A stretch of DNA of 64,000 nucleotides from Snuella lapsa (GCF_039539345.1 NZ_BAABCY010000078.1:62001-126000); one strand, 5' to 3'; positions 24,637 through 33,681 are shown, counted from the stretch's first letter. A program made the numbers and translations. Notes: generated by a model not told the origin, from the letters alone.

Positions 24637-25758
24637 TTAAACAGGTGTATTAAGCGCATTAAAAATTAATTCAGCAGCTTTTTTACTGGCACCTTTACCT
24701 CCTAACACTTTTTCCAATTCGTAATAGTCTAAAAATATTTTAGAACGCACAGTTGGATCTAAAATACGATCCATTTCTTTCTTCAGTCTTTTTTTGTTAA
24801 AATCATTTTGGATAAGTTCAGTAACAACTTCTTTATCCATGATTAAATTAACCAATGATATAAATTTTAAAGTAATGATTCTTTTGGCAATGTGATAAGA
24901 AAGCCAGCTACCTTTGTAACAGACAACTTGGGGTACTTTAAATAAAGCCGTTTCTAGTGTGGCAGTTCCCGAAGTTACAATTGCTGCATATGAAATACTT
25001 AAAAGGTCGTAGGTTTTATTTGTAACAAAACCAATATTAGATTTAGATATAAAGGTTTTGTAAAATTCGAAATCTTGACTAGGTGCACCTGCTATTACAA
25101 ATTGGTAATCTTTGTAGTCATCTGCCAGGCTTAGCATTAGCGAGAGTGTTTTCGTAATTTCCTGTTTCCTGCTACCGGGTAAAAGGGCGATAACGGGCTT
25201 GTCGTTAAGTAAATGCTTTGTTCTAAATTCGAATTCATCAATTTGAACCCTATCTGAAATGGCATCTATTAATGGGTGGCCTACAAAGTTAACATCGTAT
25301 TGGAACTGTTCTTTATAAAATGCCTTCTCAAAAGGGAGTATAACATACATGGCATCAATATCTCTTTTAATGGCATGTACACGATTGGCTCTCGAAGCCC
25401 AAACTTGTGGAGAAATATAATAGTTGGTTTTAAACCCTTTTGCCTTGGCCCATTTAGCTATGCGTAAGTTAAAACCCGAATTGTCTATGAATATAATAAC
25501 GTCGGGATTAAACGATTCAATGTCATGCTTACACAAAGAAATATCCTTAAAAATCTTAGATAAATTTTTAATGACTTCTGCAAATCCCATAAAAGACCGC
25601 TCTTTGTAATGTTTTATCAAAGTGCCACCAACAGCTTGCATTAAGTCACCTCCCCAAAAGCGAAAGTTAGCATCAACATCTTGTTTTGATAATGCTTTCA
25701 TTAAATTGGAACCATGTAAATCGCCCGATGCTTCGCCAGCTATAATGTAGTACTTCAT
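24637..25758 (-). CDS. lpxB: Lipid-A-disaccharide synthase
   Basis: The 373-residue glycosyltransferase (GT19) joins UDP-2,3-diacylglucosamine and lipid X to make the lipid A disaccharide. It begins with the family signature YIIAGEASGDLHGSNLMKAL and has the conserved block FIDNSGFNLRIAKWAK, YYISPQVWASR, and LLPGSRKQEI. SGTATLETALFKVPQVVCYK is the nucleotide-sugar site. Length is typical. It lies 9 bp downstream of a small membrane protein and is followed by the C40 peptidase. Confidence 0.96.
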   Translation of the reverse strand: MKYYIIAGEASGDLHGSNLMKALSKQDVDANFRFWGGDLMQAVGGTLIKHYKERSFMGFAEVIKNLSKIFKDISLCKHDIESFNPDVIIFIDNSGFNLRIAKWAKAKGFKTNYYISPQVWASRANRVHAIKRDIDAMYVILPFEKAFYKEQFQYDVNFVGHPLIDAISDRVQIDEFEFRTKHLLNDKPVIALLPGSRKQEITKTLSLMLSLADDYKDYQFVIAGAPSQDFEFYKTFISKSNIGFVTNKTYDLLSISYAAIVTSGTATLETALFKVPQVVCYKGSWLSYHIAKRIITLKFISLVNLIMDKEVVTELIQNDFNKKRLKKEMDRILDPTVRSKIFLDYYELEKVLGGKGASKKAAELIFNALNTPV

Positions 25759-25767
25759 TAAAATAAC

Positions 25768-26055
25768 TTAAATAAGTTTAAAAACAAAGGTGAAAACAGC
25801 AATAAATACCGTAATTAGAAGAACGCCCCTAGCACGGTAATCCTGTTTCTTTTTTATAAATATAAAAAATACAATCAGATTTAAAATGGCGCCTAAGCTA
25901 ATAAGTTTACCTAGGAATCCTTGAGCTGCTGCAGCTTTGATTACAGTTATAAAATCATCGTCATTCCCTAATACGGTTGCTGTCAATAGGAGTCCGATGG
26001 CATTAGCGATCAAACCAACAATAATTCCTATAAAGATGTCTCTTTTTTTAAGCAT
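25768..26055 (-). CDS. Small integral membrane protein of unknown function
   Basis: The 95-residue protein has three predicted helices: DIFIGIIVGLIANAIGLLL, LISLGAILNLIVFFIFI and VLLITVFIAVFTFVFKLI. I do not recognise the family. The start overlaps the end of surE by 8 bp and lpxB follows 9 bp later, so it lies in a tight surE-lpxB operon, which supports it being real. A role in envelope lipid handling is suggested only by position. Confidence 0.75.
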   Translation of the reverse strand: MLKKRDIFIGIIVGLIANAIGLLLTATVLGNDDDFITVIKAAAAQGFLGKLISLGAILNLIVFFIFIKKKQDYRARGVLLITVFIAVFTFVFKLI

Positions 26056-26824
26056 TTAGATTCCAGTTGTTTAAATTTTGAATATAATAATGAGCGGTTA
26101 AGTCGAATTGTGTCGGAACTACAGAAACATAGCCGTTTTCTAAGGCCCACTCGTCTGTGTCTTCTCCATGATCTAAGTTGACAAATTTTCCAGTAAGCCA
26201 GTAATAGTCTTTGCCCTGTGGATTTTTACGTTTGTCGAATTCTTCAACCCAATTGGCCTTAGCTTGTCTACATACTTTAATGCCTTTTATATTATGACCG
26301 GAAATATTAGGGATGTTAACATTTAAAATTATGCCTTCTGGCAAACCGTTTTTTAATACCTCTTCAGTTATTTTTTTTACATAAGGCTTACACGCTTCAA
26401 AATCGGCATGCCATTTATAGTCGAGTAATGAAAAGCCAATAGCAGGGATGCCTTCAATACCAGCTTCTATAGCAGCACTCATAGTTCCAGAATAAATAAC
26501 ATTTATAGACGAGTTGGAACCATGGTTAATGCCCGATACGCATAAGTCGGGTTTGCGATCCAGTATTTCCCGTATAGCCAATTTAACGCAATCGGCAGGC
26601 GTTCCAGAACAACTGTATTCGGGTTGCGAATTATTACCAAGTTTAACCTGTCTAACATATAGTGTAGAATCCAGTGTAATAGCATGTCCCATACCACTTT
26701 GTGGGCTGTCGGGAGCTACCACTACCACATCACCAATGGTATTCATAATGGTAATAAGCATTCGTATTCCTGGGGCATTGATGCCATCGTCGTTGGTAAT
26801 TAATATAAGCGGTCTTTTTGTCAT
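26048..26824 (-). CDS. surE: 5'/3'-nucleotidase SurE
   Basis: The 258-residue phosphatase dephosphorylates nucleoside monophosphates using a divalent metal. The metal-binding N-terminus LILITNDDGINAPG (Asp12, Asp13) is present, as are VVAPDSPQSGMGHAIT, SGTPADCVKLA, and SGINHGSNSSINVIYSGTM, the SurE signature. Length is normal. It heads the minus-strand run surE, small membrane protein, lpxB, C40 peptidase, comEC. It is divergent from the Prc-type protease gene across 204 bp. Confidence 0.96.
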   Translation of the reverse strand: MTKRPLILITNDDGINAPGIRMLITIMNTIGDVVVVAPDSPQSGMGHAITLDSTLYVRQVKLGNNSQPEYSCSGTPADCVKLAIREILDRKPDLCVSGINHGSNSSINVIYSGTMSAAIEAGIEGIPAIGFSLLDYKWHADFEACKPYVKKITEEVLKNGLPEGIILNVNIPNISGHNIKGIKVCRQAKANWVEEFDKRKNPQGKDYYWLTGKFVNLDHGEDTDEWALENGYVSVVPTQFDLTAHYYIQNLNNWNLNA

Positions 26825-27028
26825 ATATATCCTTAAAATACAGCGTTGCTAAAATACATAATTTCCTTTGTAAACACCCTATTTCTTTGGTTTAACAAAA
26901 AATTAGGTGGACAAATCTTTATTGGCATGGATTTTTCTTTATTTTAGTAGAAAAATAAATTGAAGGTTTTAGGGCGTGAAGTAATATTGAAAAGTTTTAC
27001 GGCCTAAATATGATAAAGAAATTAAGAG

Positions 27029-29176
27029 ATGAAGAAAATTATGAAAAGGAATTATAAGGTATTACTGTTGGTTTTTCTATTGGCATTTGCCTCATGTAGC
27101 TTTACGACCAAGACATTTAGCGACCCAGATAAAGATAAGTTGCTAATGCAAGTGATTACATTTGTTTTACAACAAGGACATTTTGATCCAATTGAGATTA
27201 ACGATGGTTTTTCTGCCGACTTTTTTCAAGATTATATTGAGATTACCGATCCAGCTAAACGTTATTTTTATAAATCAGATATAGAAGAATTCGAAACGTT
27301 TAAATTAGATATTGATGACCAAATAAAGGTTGCGGATATTTCATTTTTTAACTTGGTAAATTCTAGATTATTACAACGTATAGAAGAAATAAAGGGAATA
27401 TACAAAGAAGTGCTGTCAAAGCCTTTTGACTATTCTATTGATGAAACCTTCGATACCAATTATGAAAACAGCGATTTTGTTAAGAATAAAAAAGAAATGA
27501 AAGAACGTTGGAGAAAACAACTTAAGTTTTCTACTCTTTCGTATTATGACGATATATATAATCAAGAAACCCAAGCGAAGGAAAAAGATGCTTCCCATGT
27601 TATGAAAACAGAAGCTGAAATAGAAAAAGAAGCAAGGGAAGCTACATTAAAATCCATAGACGTTTACTTTAATGATAATATTGATGATTTACAAAGAGAA
27701 GACTGGTTTGCTGTTTATGTGAATACTATTGTGGAGGAGTTCGATCCGCATACCTATTACTTAGCACCAAGAGGTAAGGAAGATTTCGATATTCGAATGA
27801 AAGGAAAGCTTGAGGGGATTGGAGCAAGGCTGCAAAAACGAATGGATTATATAAAAGTAGTAGAATTGATTTCTGGCGGGCCTGCTTGGAGAGGTAGAGA
27901 GTTAGAAGTTGAAGATGTAATATTGAAGGTAAAGCAAGAAGATGAGGAATTTCCTGTAAACATCGTAGGGATGCGAATTAATGATGCTATTAAGTATATT
28001 AAAGGACCTAAAGGAACCAAGGTAACCTTAACAGTGAAAAAAGTTGATGGTACCATAAAAGATATTACCATTACCAGGGATGTGGTGGAAATTATGGAAA
28101 CCTATGCAAAATCTTCGGTTGTTAAAAAGGAAGGAAAAACATTCGGGGTTATTAACTTGCCAGCATTTTATGTAGACTTTCAAGATTACAAGAAATTGAA
28201 TGCAGCCAAAGATGTAAAGGAAGAGATTGAACGTTTAAAAGCCGAAGGAATGGAGGGCTTGGTGTTGGATTTACGTAATAATGGCGGTGGATCTTTGCCT
28301 GCTGTTGTAGATATGGCAGGTTTGTTTATTAAAGAAGGGCCAGTAGTGCAGGTGCGTAGTACCGGTAGTGCTAAAGAGGTCTTGAAAGACAGGGATAAAT
28401 CCATAGCTTGGGATGGGCCTTTAGTTATTTTAGTTAATGAAATTTCTGCTTCAGCTTCAGAAATTATGGCAGCAGCTATGCAAGATTATAAGCGTGCTAT
28501 AGTTATTGGAAGTAAGCAAACATATGGAAAAGGAACTGTACAAAATGTTATTAACCTCAATAATATGCTTCGAAATAATACTAGTGGAGATTTGGGAGCT
28601 TTGGCTTTAACCACTCAAAAGTATTACCGAATAAGTGGAGGATCTGTGCAGTTAGAAGGCGTTAAAAGTGATGTTAAAGTGCCAGGGCGATTTAGTTTTA
28701 TAGAAGTAGGAGAGAAGGATAAAGATAATCCCCTGCCTTGGGATGAGATCGATGCAGCCGATTTTTCACCTTGGGAAAATTATTTCGATTATGAGAATAC
28801 CATTAGTAAAAGTAAGGATAGAATGGGGCATAACGAACAGTTGAAACTTATTGAAGAAAATGCTAAATGGGTAAAAAGTAAAATAGATGAAACGGTTTTT
28901 TCTTTAAACTATAAAAAGTATAAATCCGATATAGAATTAAGTGAACAAGAAGCCAAGCGGTTTGATGCTATCGCAGATTATAAGACCAACTTAACGTTCG
29001 ACTCAACAAGTTATGAAAAGTCTCTTTTTGAAAAGGATACTACCGATTTAAAGGAAAAACGAAACCGTTGGCACGAGAGCTTAAGTCGAGATGTGTACAT
29101 AGAAGAAGCTTTAAATGTGTTGACAGATTTAAAAATGTCTTATGCGGTAAAAAAAGTAGCGACTATAAAAGAATAA
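27029..29176 (+). CDS. Carboxy-terminal processing (tail-specific) protease, S41, lipoprotein
   Basis: The 715-residue protein has a lipoprotein signal with FASC (Cys23). Domains in order are an N-terminal helical region (about 40-230), a PDZ domain (about 245-345, LEGIGARLQKRMDYIKVVEL and GTKVTLTVKK), and a S41 catalytic domain. By alignment with E. coli Prc (SASASE and GKGTVQ), the catalytic pair is about Ser475 and Lys501. The C-terminal extension (about 560-715) matches the long Prc/Tsp type, not the short CtpA type. It should degrade misfolded or tagged proteins in the periplasm. An ABC permease gene follows 7 bp later. Confidence 0.92.
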   Translation: MKKIMKRNYKVLLLVFLLAFASCSFTTKTFSDPDKDKLLMQVITFVLQQGHFDPIEINDGFSADFFQDYIEITDPAKRYFYKSDIEEFETFKLDIDDQIKVADISFFNLVNSRLLQRIEEIKGIYKEVLSKPFDYSIDETFDTNYENSDFVKNKKEMKERWRKQLKFSTLSYYDDIYNQETQAKEKDASHVMKTEAEIEKEAREATLKSIDVYFNDNIDDLQREDWFAVYVNTIVEEFDPHTYYLAPRGKEDFDIRMKGKLEGIGARLQKRMDYIKVVELISGGPAWRGRELEVEDVILKVKQEDEEFPVNIVGMRINDAIKYIKGPKGTKVTLTVKKVDGTIKDITITRDVVEIMETYAKSSVVKKEGKTFGVINLPAFYVDFQDYKKLNAAKDVKEEIERLKAEGMEGLVLDLRNNGGGSLPAVVDMAGLFIKEGPVVQVRSTGSAKEVLKDRDKSIAWDGPLVILVNEISASASEIMAAAMQDYKRAIVIGSKQTYGKGTVQNVINLNNMLRNNTSGDLGALALTTQKYYRISGGSVQLEGVKSDVKVPGRFSFIEVGEKDKDNPLPWDEIDAADFSPWENYFDYENTISKSKDRMGHNEQLKLIEENAKWVKSKIDETVFSLNYKKYKSDIELSEQEAKRFDAIADYKTNLTFDSTSYEKSLFEKDTTDLKEKRNRWHESLSRDVYIEEALNVLTDLKMSYAVKKVATIKE

Positions 29177-29183
29177 GTCTGTA

Positions 29184-30278
29184 ATGGTTCAAAAATCCAA
29201 TTCGCTAAAACATTTAGCGCTCCAAAAGTTTAAAAAGAACTTTTGGGGCGTTTTTAGTTTCTGTTTTATTGTGTTGGTTGGTTTGGTTGCTATATTCGCT
29301 TATGTTATATCACCTGATAATTCGAGGTATGCTAATCAAATGCATTTGACTATTCACTCAAAACCACCGGGGTTTAAAGTTAGTATGCTTGTAATGCCAT
29401 CGCAGTTGAATGTAAAACAAAGTGGTTTTAATAAGTTGTTTTTTGGTGATATTAATACTGCTACAGAAATCCCAATTTCAGAATTTACTATAAAGGAGAA
29501 TATGCTGGCCTATACAGAGTATGCTTCAGATGGCTTGGAAGGACAACAGAAGATGATTGACTTGTCCGATTTTAAGGATTATAATACGACCGATCTTGTT
29601 AAAGAAAGAACCTTTTATTTTGGGACAGATAAGTATGGGAGGGATATGCTGAGTCGCGTGATGGTAGGGACGCGTATCTCTTTTTTTATAGGCTTTGTTG
29701 CGGTTTTTATATCGCTTGTAATTGGCGTGTTTATGGGGAGCGTAGCAGGTTATTTTGGAGGGAAAATCGATGCTCTTGTTATGTGGATTATAAATGTAAC
29801 CTGGTCTATACCTACGCTGTTACTTGTTATAGCTATAACCTTGGCTTTAGGAAAAGGATTTTGGCAAGTCTTTATTGCTGTTGGTTTAACTATGTGGGTG
29901 GAGGTTGCTAGAGTGGTGCGTGGTCAAATAATAAGTGTTAAGGAAATGCAATATGTAACAGCGGCTAGGGCTTTGGGCTTTGGAGATTTTCGGATAATTA
30001 CCAAGCATATTTTGCCAAATATCATGGCTCCCGTTATTGTTATATCGGCAGCTAATTTTGCAGCAGCCATCTTAATAGAAAGTGGGCTTAGTTTTTTGGG
30101 GATTGGAGCACAGCCGCCGATGGCTAGTTGGGGTGCAATGATAAAAGATCATTATAATTACATTATACTAGGGAAACCTTATTTGGCGCTAATACCAGGG
30201 TTTTGTATTATGGGCATTGTAATGGCTTTTATGCTGGTTGGAAATGCCTTGCGGGATGCTTTTGATGTGAAAAGCTAA
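29184..30278 (+). CDS. ABC transporter permease of the OppC/DppC type
   Basis: The 364-residue inner-membrane permease has one N-terminal helix (residues ~20-42), a ~100-residue extracytoplasmic segment, and the binding-protein-dependent permease domain. The key segments are RTFYFGTDKYGRDMLSRVM and VARVVRGQIISVKEMQYVTAARALG, the latter with the EAA loop region. IKEHYNYI-like and MIKDHYNYIILGKPY segments follow. Dipeptide, oligopeptide and nickel systems use such subunits. No ATPase, partner permease or binding protein is nearby, so the substrate is unknown and the rest of the complex must be elsewhere. Confidence 0.85.
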   Translation: MVQKSNSLKHLALQKFKKNFWGVFSFCFIVLVGLVAIFAYVISPDNSRYANQMHLTIHSKPPGFKVSMLVMPSQLNVKQSGFNKLFFGDINTATEIPISEFTIKENMLAYTEYASDGLEGQQKMIDLSDFKDYNTTDLVKERTFYFGTDKYGRDMLSRVMVGTRISFFIGFVAVFISLVIGVFMGSVAGYFGGKIDALVMWIINVTWSIPTLLLVIAITLALGKGFWQVFIAVGLTMWVEVARVVRGQIISVKEMQYVTAARALGFGDFRIITKHILPNIMAPVIVISAANFAAAILIESGLSFLGIGAQPPMASWGAMIKDHYNYIILGKPYLALIPGFCIMGIVMAFMLVGNALRDAFDVKS

Positions 30279-30296
30279 AAAGCGGTTGGTGTTTTT

Positions 30297-30908
30297 TTAA
30301 TTCGAACTCGAGTTTATATTGGTATTTAAATTGTCTATATAATGTAATACTTCTTCCTTTCCTGTGTTTTTAGAAGAAGATGTGATAAAATGATTAGGCA
30401 TTTCTTCCCAAGTCTCTAAAAGAATATTCTTGTAAGCTTCAATGTGGTTGTTAATGGCATTGGGTTTTAGTTTGTCGGCTTTAGTGAATATGATGCTAAA
30501 AGGAATGCCATTTTCGCCTAGCCACTGCATAAATTCGAGATCAATGGGTTGAGGAGTGTGTCTAATATCTACCAAAACAAAAGCTGTTACCAATTGTTGT
30601 CGAAAACTAAAATATTGCGTTATGAACTTTTGAAAGGTCTTTTTGGAGCTTTTGGAAACCCGAGCGTACCCATAGCCAGGTAAATCGACTAAGTGCCAGT
30701 TCTTGTTGATCAAAAAATGATTAATAAGCTGTGTTTTTCCTGGTCTGCCCGATGTTTTTGCTAAACTTTTTCTGTTGGTTAGCATATTGATTAGCGACGA
30801 TTTGCCAACATTACTACGGCCAATAAAGGCATATTCAGGTAATGTGCCCTTGGGGCATTTGGCAACATCGGAATTGCTCATTACAAATTCAGCAGATTTA
30901 ATAAGCAT
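30297..30908 (-). CDS. engB: Ribosome-biogenesis GTPase EngB (YihA/YsxC)
   Basis: The 203-residue GTPase has the P-loop GRSNVGKSS (about residues 30-38), switch/G3 segment LVDLPGYGYARVSK, and G4 motif TKADK. AFIGRSNVGKSSLINMLTNR is diagnostic for EngB. It acts in large-subunit ribosome assembly in the cytoplasm. Length is normal. It is 24 bp downstream of the alpha/beta hydrolase on the same strand and convergent with the ABC permease (18 bp apart). Confidence 0.96.
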   Translation of the reverse strand: MLIKSAEFVMSNSDVAKCPKGTLPEYAFIGRSNVGKSSLINMLTNRKSLAKTSGRPGKTQLINHFLINKNWHLVDLPGYGYARVSKSSKKTFQKFITQYFSFRQQLVTAFVLVDIRHTPQPIDLEFMQWLGENGIPFSIIFTKADKLKPNAINNHIEAYKNILLETWEEMPNHFITSSSKNTGKEEVLHYIDNLNTNINSSSN

Positions 30909-30932
30909 TTATTTGTAGCTTTTGATTAAAGT

Positions 30933-31697
30933 TTATAAGCCTTTTTCTTTTAACCACGCATCCATAATAGTGTTGAATGTCTCAGGATGTTCCATCATGG
31001 CAGCATGCCCACATTTGTCTATCCAATACAAATCGGAATTGGGCAGTAGGCTATTAAATTCTTCTGCGACTTCAGGAGGAGTAACAGTGTCGTTTTTTCC
31101 CCAAATAATACATGTTGGTAAATGCATATTAGGCAAATCTTTAGCCATATTGTGTCTTATGGCACTTTTTGCAATAGCTAGTGTTTTTATGAGTTTGTTT
31201 CGATCATTAACAGTTGTGTAAACTTCGTCAACAATTTCCTTGGTGGCGACCTCAGGATCATAAAACACCTCTTGAGCCTTCTTTTTAATGACTTCGTAAT
31301 CACTACGCTTGGTGTAACCGCCTCCCATGGCACTTTCATAAAGGCCAGAACTTCCGGTTATAATCAGAGCCTTGACTTTTTCAGGGAAGAGTTTGGTGTG
31401 GTATAGGCCTATGTGGCCGCCCAATGAATTGCCTAATAGAATAACATCTTTAAAACCTTTAAACTCAATAAAATCGTATAAGTATTTAGCGAAACTTTTT
31501 ACATTGGTTTTAAGCAGTGACATAGAGTAGATAGGTAACTCTGGAATTATGATTTTATATCCTTTAGTGCTGAAAAAATTTAAAACAGAATCAAAATTGC
31601 TCAACCCACCCATAAGGCCATGTAGTACTATAATTGGCGTACCTTCTCCGGCTTCTACATAACTATAAATTCCTTCTTTTTTTAATCTGTCTGTCAT
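30933..31697 (-). CDS. Alpha/beta hydrolase
   Basis: The 254-residue protein has the hydrolase fold with oxyanion motif HGLMGG, nucleophile Ser91 in LLGNSLGGH, acid Asp203 in WGKNDTVTPP, and His231 in KCGHAAMMEHPE. There is no signal peptide, so it is cytoplasmic. The substrate is unknown; members include esterases and meta-cleavage-product hydrolases. A frame five codons longer begins at 31712, but a promoter -7 element at 31724-31731 would leave almost no leader, so MTDRLKKEG at 31697 is preferred. engB follows. Confidence 0.88.
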   Translation of the reverse strand: MTDRLKKEGIYSYVEAGEGTPIIVLHGLMGGLSNFDSVLNFFSTKGYKIIIPELPIYSMSLLKTNVKSFAKYLYDFIEFKGFKDVILLGNSLGGHIGLYHTKLFPEKVKALIITGSSGLYESAMGGGYTKRSDYEVIKKKAQEVFYDPEVATKEIVDEVYTTVNDRNKLIKTLAIAKSAIRHNMAKDLPNMHLPTCIIWGKNDTVTPPEVAEEFNSLLPNSDLYWIDKCGHAAMMEHPETFNTIMDAWLKEKGL

Positions 31698-31723
31698 TAA
31701 TAAGTTGATCATTGCATTAAAAA

Positions 31724-31752
31724 CAAATATAGTTATTTCATTGATATTTCAA
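31724..31752 (-). promoter_or_regulatory. Promoter of the alpha/beta hydrolase-engB unit
   Basis: On the minus strand TTG (31752-31750), an 18-nt spacer and TATATTTG (31731-31724) form a near-consensus Bacteroidota promoter. The -7 element ends 26 nt before the ATG at 31697. Confidence 0.55.
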
Positions 31753-31834
31753 CTACTTTAATTCAATCTGTAAAAATATTTGCTTTAAAAAATAATGTTA
31801 ATAAGTATGGTTTCTAATGAGAGTTGGTGTAACC

Positions 31835-31913
31835 TGTTGATAATTAACAGGTGTAGTGTTTGTAAGGGATGTAAAACGAGGTGGATGCGTATTTGGTCGA
31901 AAAATTATCAACA
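31835..31913. promoter_or_regulatory. Two DnaA-box-like sites upstream of mraZ
   Basis: TTATCAACA occurs on the plus strand at 31905-31913 and on the minus strand at 31835-31843. It differs at one position from the DnaA box TTATCCACA. The left copy is within a hairpin, ACCTGTT (31832-31838) with AACAGGT (31846-31852). DnaA control of the division cluster is a hypothesis only. Confidence 0.3.
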
Positions 31914-31916
31914 AAG

Positions 31917-31941
31917 TGGTAGAATGTGGTAAAATGTGGTA
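31917..31941 (+). promoter_or_regulatory. MraZ-box-like operator (three TGGTA repeats, 10-bp period)
   Basis: TGGTA occurs at 31917-31921, 31927-31931 and 31937-31941, each separated by 5 bp. The known MraZ operator in E. coli is three TGGGN repeats separated by 5 bp upstream of mraZ, so the architecture is the same. The repeats cover the -33 region of the mraZ promoter, an ideal place for repression by MraZ. Confidence 0.6.
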
Positions 31942-31951
31942 AATTTTTCAA

Positions 31952-31959
31952 TATATTTG
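31952..31959 (+). promoter_or_regulatory. -7 element of the mraZ (dcw cluster) promoter
   Basis: TATATTTG matches TAnnTTTG exactly and ends 32 nt before the TTG start of mraZ. The TGGTA repeats lie 10-35 bp upstream, in place of a standard -33 element. Confidence 0.55.
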
Positions 31960-31991
31960 AAAAACTAACACAATAGCTTTAACCAATCGCA

Positions 31992-32462
31992 TTGGATTCA
32001 TTAATAGGGACATACGAATGTAAGGTAGATGCAAAAGGCAGACTTATGATGCCTGTTGCGCTTAAAAAGCAACTGTCTCCAGTGTTGGGGGAAGGTTTTG
32101 TGTTGCGTCGTTCGGTCTTTCAAAAATGTTTGGAATTGTACCCTATGGCGGAATGGCAGGTGCTAATGCAAAAAATCAACAAGTTAAATAAGTTTAAGAA
32201 AAAGAATAACGATTTTATTCGTCGCTTTACGGCGGGAGTTAAAATGGTTGAGGTGGATGTTAATGGGCGCTTGTTGATACCTAAGGATTTGACTGTCTTT
32301 GCAAATATTTCTAAGAATATAGTAGTTGCTTCGGCTATTAACATTGTTGAAATATGGGATAAGGACTTGTATGAGCAGGCTATTGACGATGCAGCTGATG
32401 ACTTTGCGGAATTGGCAGAAGAAGTAATGGGACAAGATGACGATGATTATGGAATATCATAA
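31992..32462 (+). CDS. mraZ: Transcriptional regulator MraZ
   Basis: The 156-residue protein has two SpoVT/AbrB-like MraZ repeats: GTYECKVDAKGRLMMPVALK near the N-terminus and VEVDVNGRLLIPKDL near residue 90. MraZ binds DNA as a ring-shaped oligomer and represses its own division cluster in E. coli. The start is TTG at 31992, inside a small palindrome CCAATCGCATTGG (31983-31995). No in-frame ATG precedes the first conserved repeat. The rsmH frame overlaps the end. Operator-like repeats lie upstream. Confidence 0.93.
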   Translation: MDSLIGTYECKVDAKGRLMMPVALKKQLSPVLGEGFVLRRSVFQKCLELYPMAEWQVLMQKINKLNKFKKKNNDFIRRFTAGVKMVEVDVNGRLLIPKDLTVFANISKNIVVASAINIVEIWDKDLYEQAIDDAADDFAELAEEVMGQDDDDYGIS

Positions 32463-33345
32463 CCCGGTATTATTGAAAGAAACCGTTGATGGACTGGCTG
32501 TGAAGCCAGGAGGGACGTATGTTGATGTGACTTTTGGAGGAGGAGGGCATAGTAGGGAGATATTAAGTCGTTTGGGAGAAGGAGGGCGTTTGTTTGCTTT
32601 TGATCAAGATCAGGATGCTTTAAAAAATGCTATTGATGACAGTCGGTTTGTGCTGATTAATGAAAACTTTAGGTATCTAAAACGTTTTTTGAGGTTTTAT
32701 GGCGTGAAGGAGGTGGATGGTGTTTTGGCAGATTTCGGTGTGTCATCGCATCAGTTTGATGTTGCAGAACGCGGTTTCTCAACACGGTTTGAGGCTAATT
32801 TGGATATGCGAATGAATCAGCAAAATGAGTTGTCGGCTTTTCATGTGGTCAATGAATATGAAGAAGAGCAGTTAAGGCAGGTGTTTTTGCAATATGGTGA
32901 GTTGAGGGCAGCGCCAGCAATGGCAAGGATGATTGTTGCGCATCGAGAGCAAGAGCCAATTGTAACCAGTGAGCAGTTAAAAGCGGTGTTGAAAAAGTTT
33001 TTGCCGCCACGATATGAAAACAAAGTGTTGGCGCAAATTTATCAAGCGATCCGTATTGAGGTGAATCAGGAGATTCAGGTTTTAAAAGAGTTTTTAGAAC
33101 AAACGCCAGAGGTGCTGAAGGTAGGAGGAAGACTGAGTGTTATTTCGTATCACTCACTTGAAGATAGGTTGGTGAAGCGTTTTATTAGGAACGGTATGTT
33201 TGAAGGTGAGCCAGAGCGTGATGTCTTTGGGAATTTTGAGGTGCCGCTAAAAAAAGTAAATGGTTTAATTGTGCCATCTAAAGAGGAAATAGAGGTTAAT
33301 AGCCGAGCCAGAAGTGCTAAGCTTAGAATAGCTGAAAAGATATAA
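32437..33345 (+). CDS. rsmH: 16S rRNA (cytosine1402-N4)-methyltransferase RsmH
   Basis: The enzyme methylates C1402 of 16S rRNA. EYHNPVLLKETVDGL, YVDVTFGGGGHSREIL (SAM site), LADFGVSSHQFD, GFSTRFEANLDMRMN and LSVISYHSLEDRLVKRF are family hallmarks. The longest frame starts at 32437 and has three further ATGs; family alignments usually begin at MEYHNPVLL, which would be 32449 (298 residues). In either case it overlaps mraZ (26 or 14 bp), consistent with translational coupling. An FtsL-like gene follows 8 bp later. Confidence 0.95.
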   Translation: MTMIMEYHNPVLLKETVDGLAVKPGGTYVDVTFGGGGHSREILSRLGEGGRLFAFDQDQDALKNAIDDSRFVLINENFRYLKRFLRFYGVKEVDGVLADFGVSSHQFDVAERGFSTRFEANLDMRMNQQNELSAFHVVNEYEEEQLRQVFLQYGELRAAPAMARMIVAHREQEPIVTSEQLKAVLKKFLPPRYENKVLAQIYQAIRIEVNQEIQVLKEFLEQTPEVLKVGGRLSVISYHSLEDRLVKRFIRNGMFEGEPERDVFGNFEVPLKKVNGLIVPSKEEIEVNSRARSAKLRIAEKI

Positions 33346-33353
33346 TTAACAAT

Positions 33354-33677
33354 ATGGCTGCAAAAAGAAGTGTATATAACATATTAAAAGGTACTTTTTT
33401 GGTTAGCGATGATGCGTTTAAAAATTGGCGCTTCATCATTTTTATTTCTGTTTTGGCATTGGTCATGATAGCGAGCTCGCACAGTGCAGATAAAAAGGTG
33501 TATGAGATTGCGCGACTCAATAATGAGGTGAAAGAGATGCGGTCGGCTTTTGTAGATGGACGTTCAAAGTTTATGCGTCTAAAAATGGAGTCGAATATTA
33601 TTGAAGAGATGAAAGAAAAAGGGTTGGAACCTTCGGTGGTTCCGCCAAAAAAAATAATGGTTAAATCGCAAAATTAA
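33354..33677 (+). CDS. FtsL-like division protein
   Basis: The 107-residue protein has the bitopic layout of FtsL: a cytoplasmic N-terminus (about residues 1-25), one membrane helix (WRFIIFISVLALVMIAS, about 27-44), and a periplasmic coiled-coil-prone segment (KKVYEIARLNNEVKEMRSAF). FtsL sequences diverge widely, so identity rests on size, topology and position between rsmH and the PBP gene, where ftsL sits in other dcw clusters. It would bridge FtsB/FtsQ to FtsW/FtsI. Confidence 0.82.
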   Translation: MAAKRSVYNILKGTFLVSDDAFKNWRFIIFISVLALVMIASSHSADKKVYEIARLNNEVKEMRSAFVDGRSKFMRLKMESNIIEEMKEKGLEPSVVPPKKIMVKSQN

Positions 33678-33681
33678 AGAC

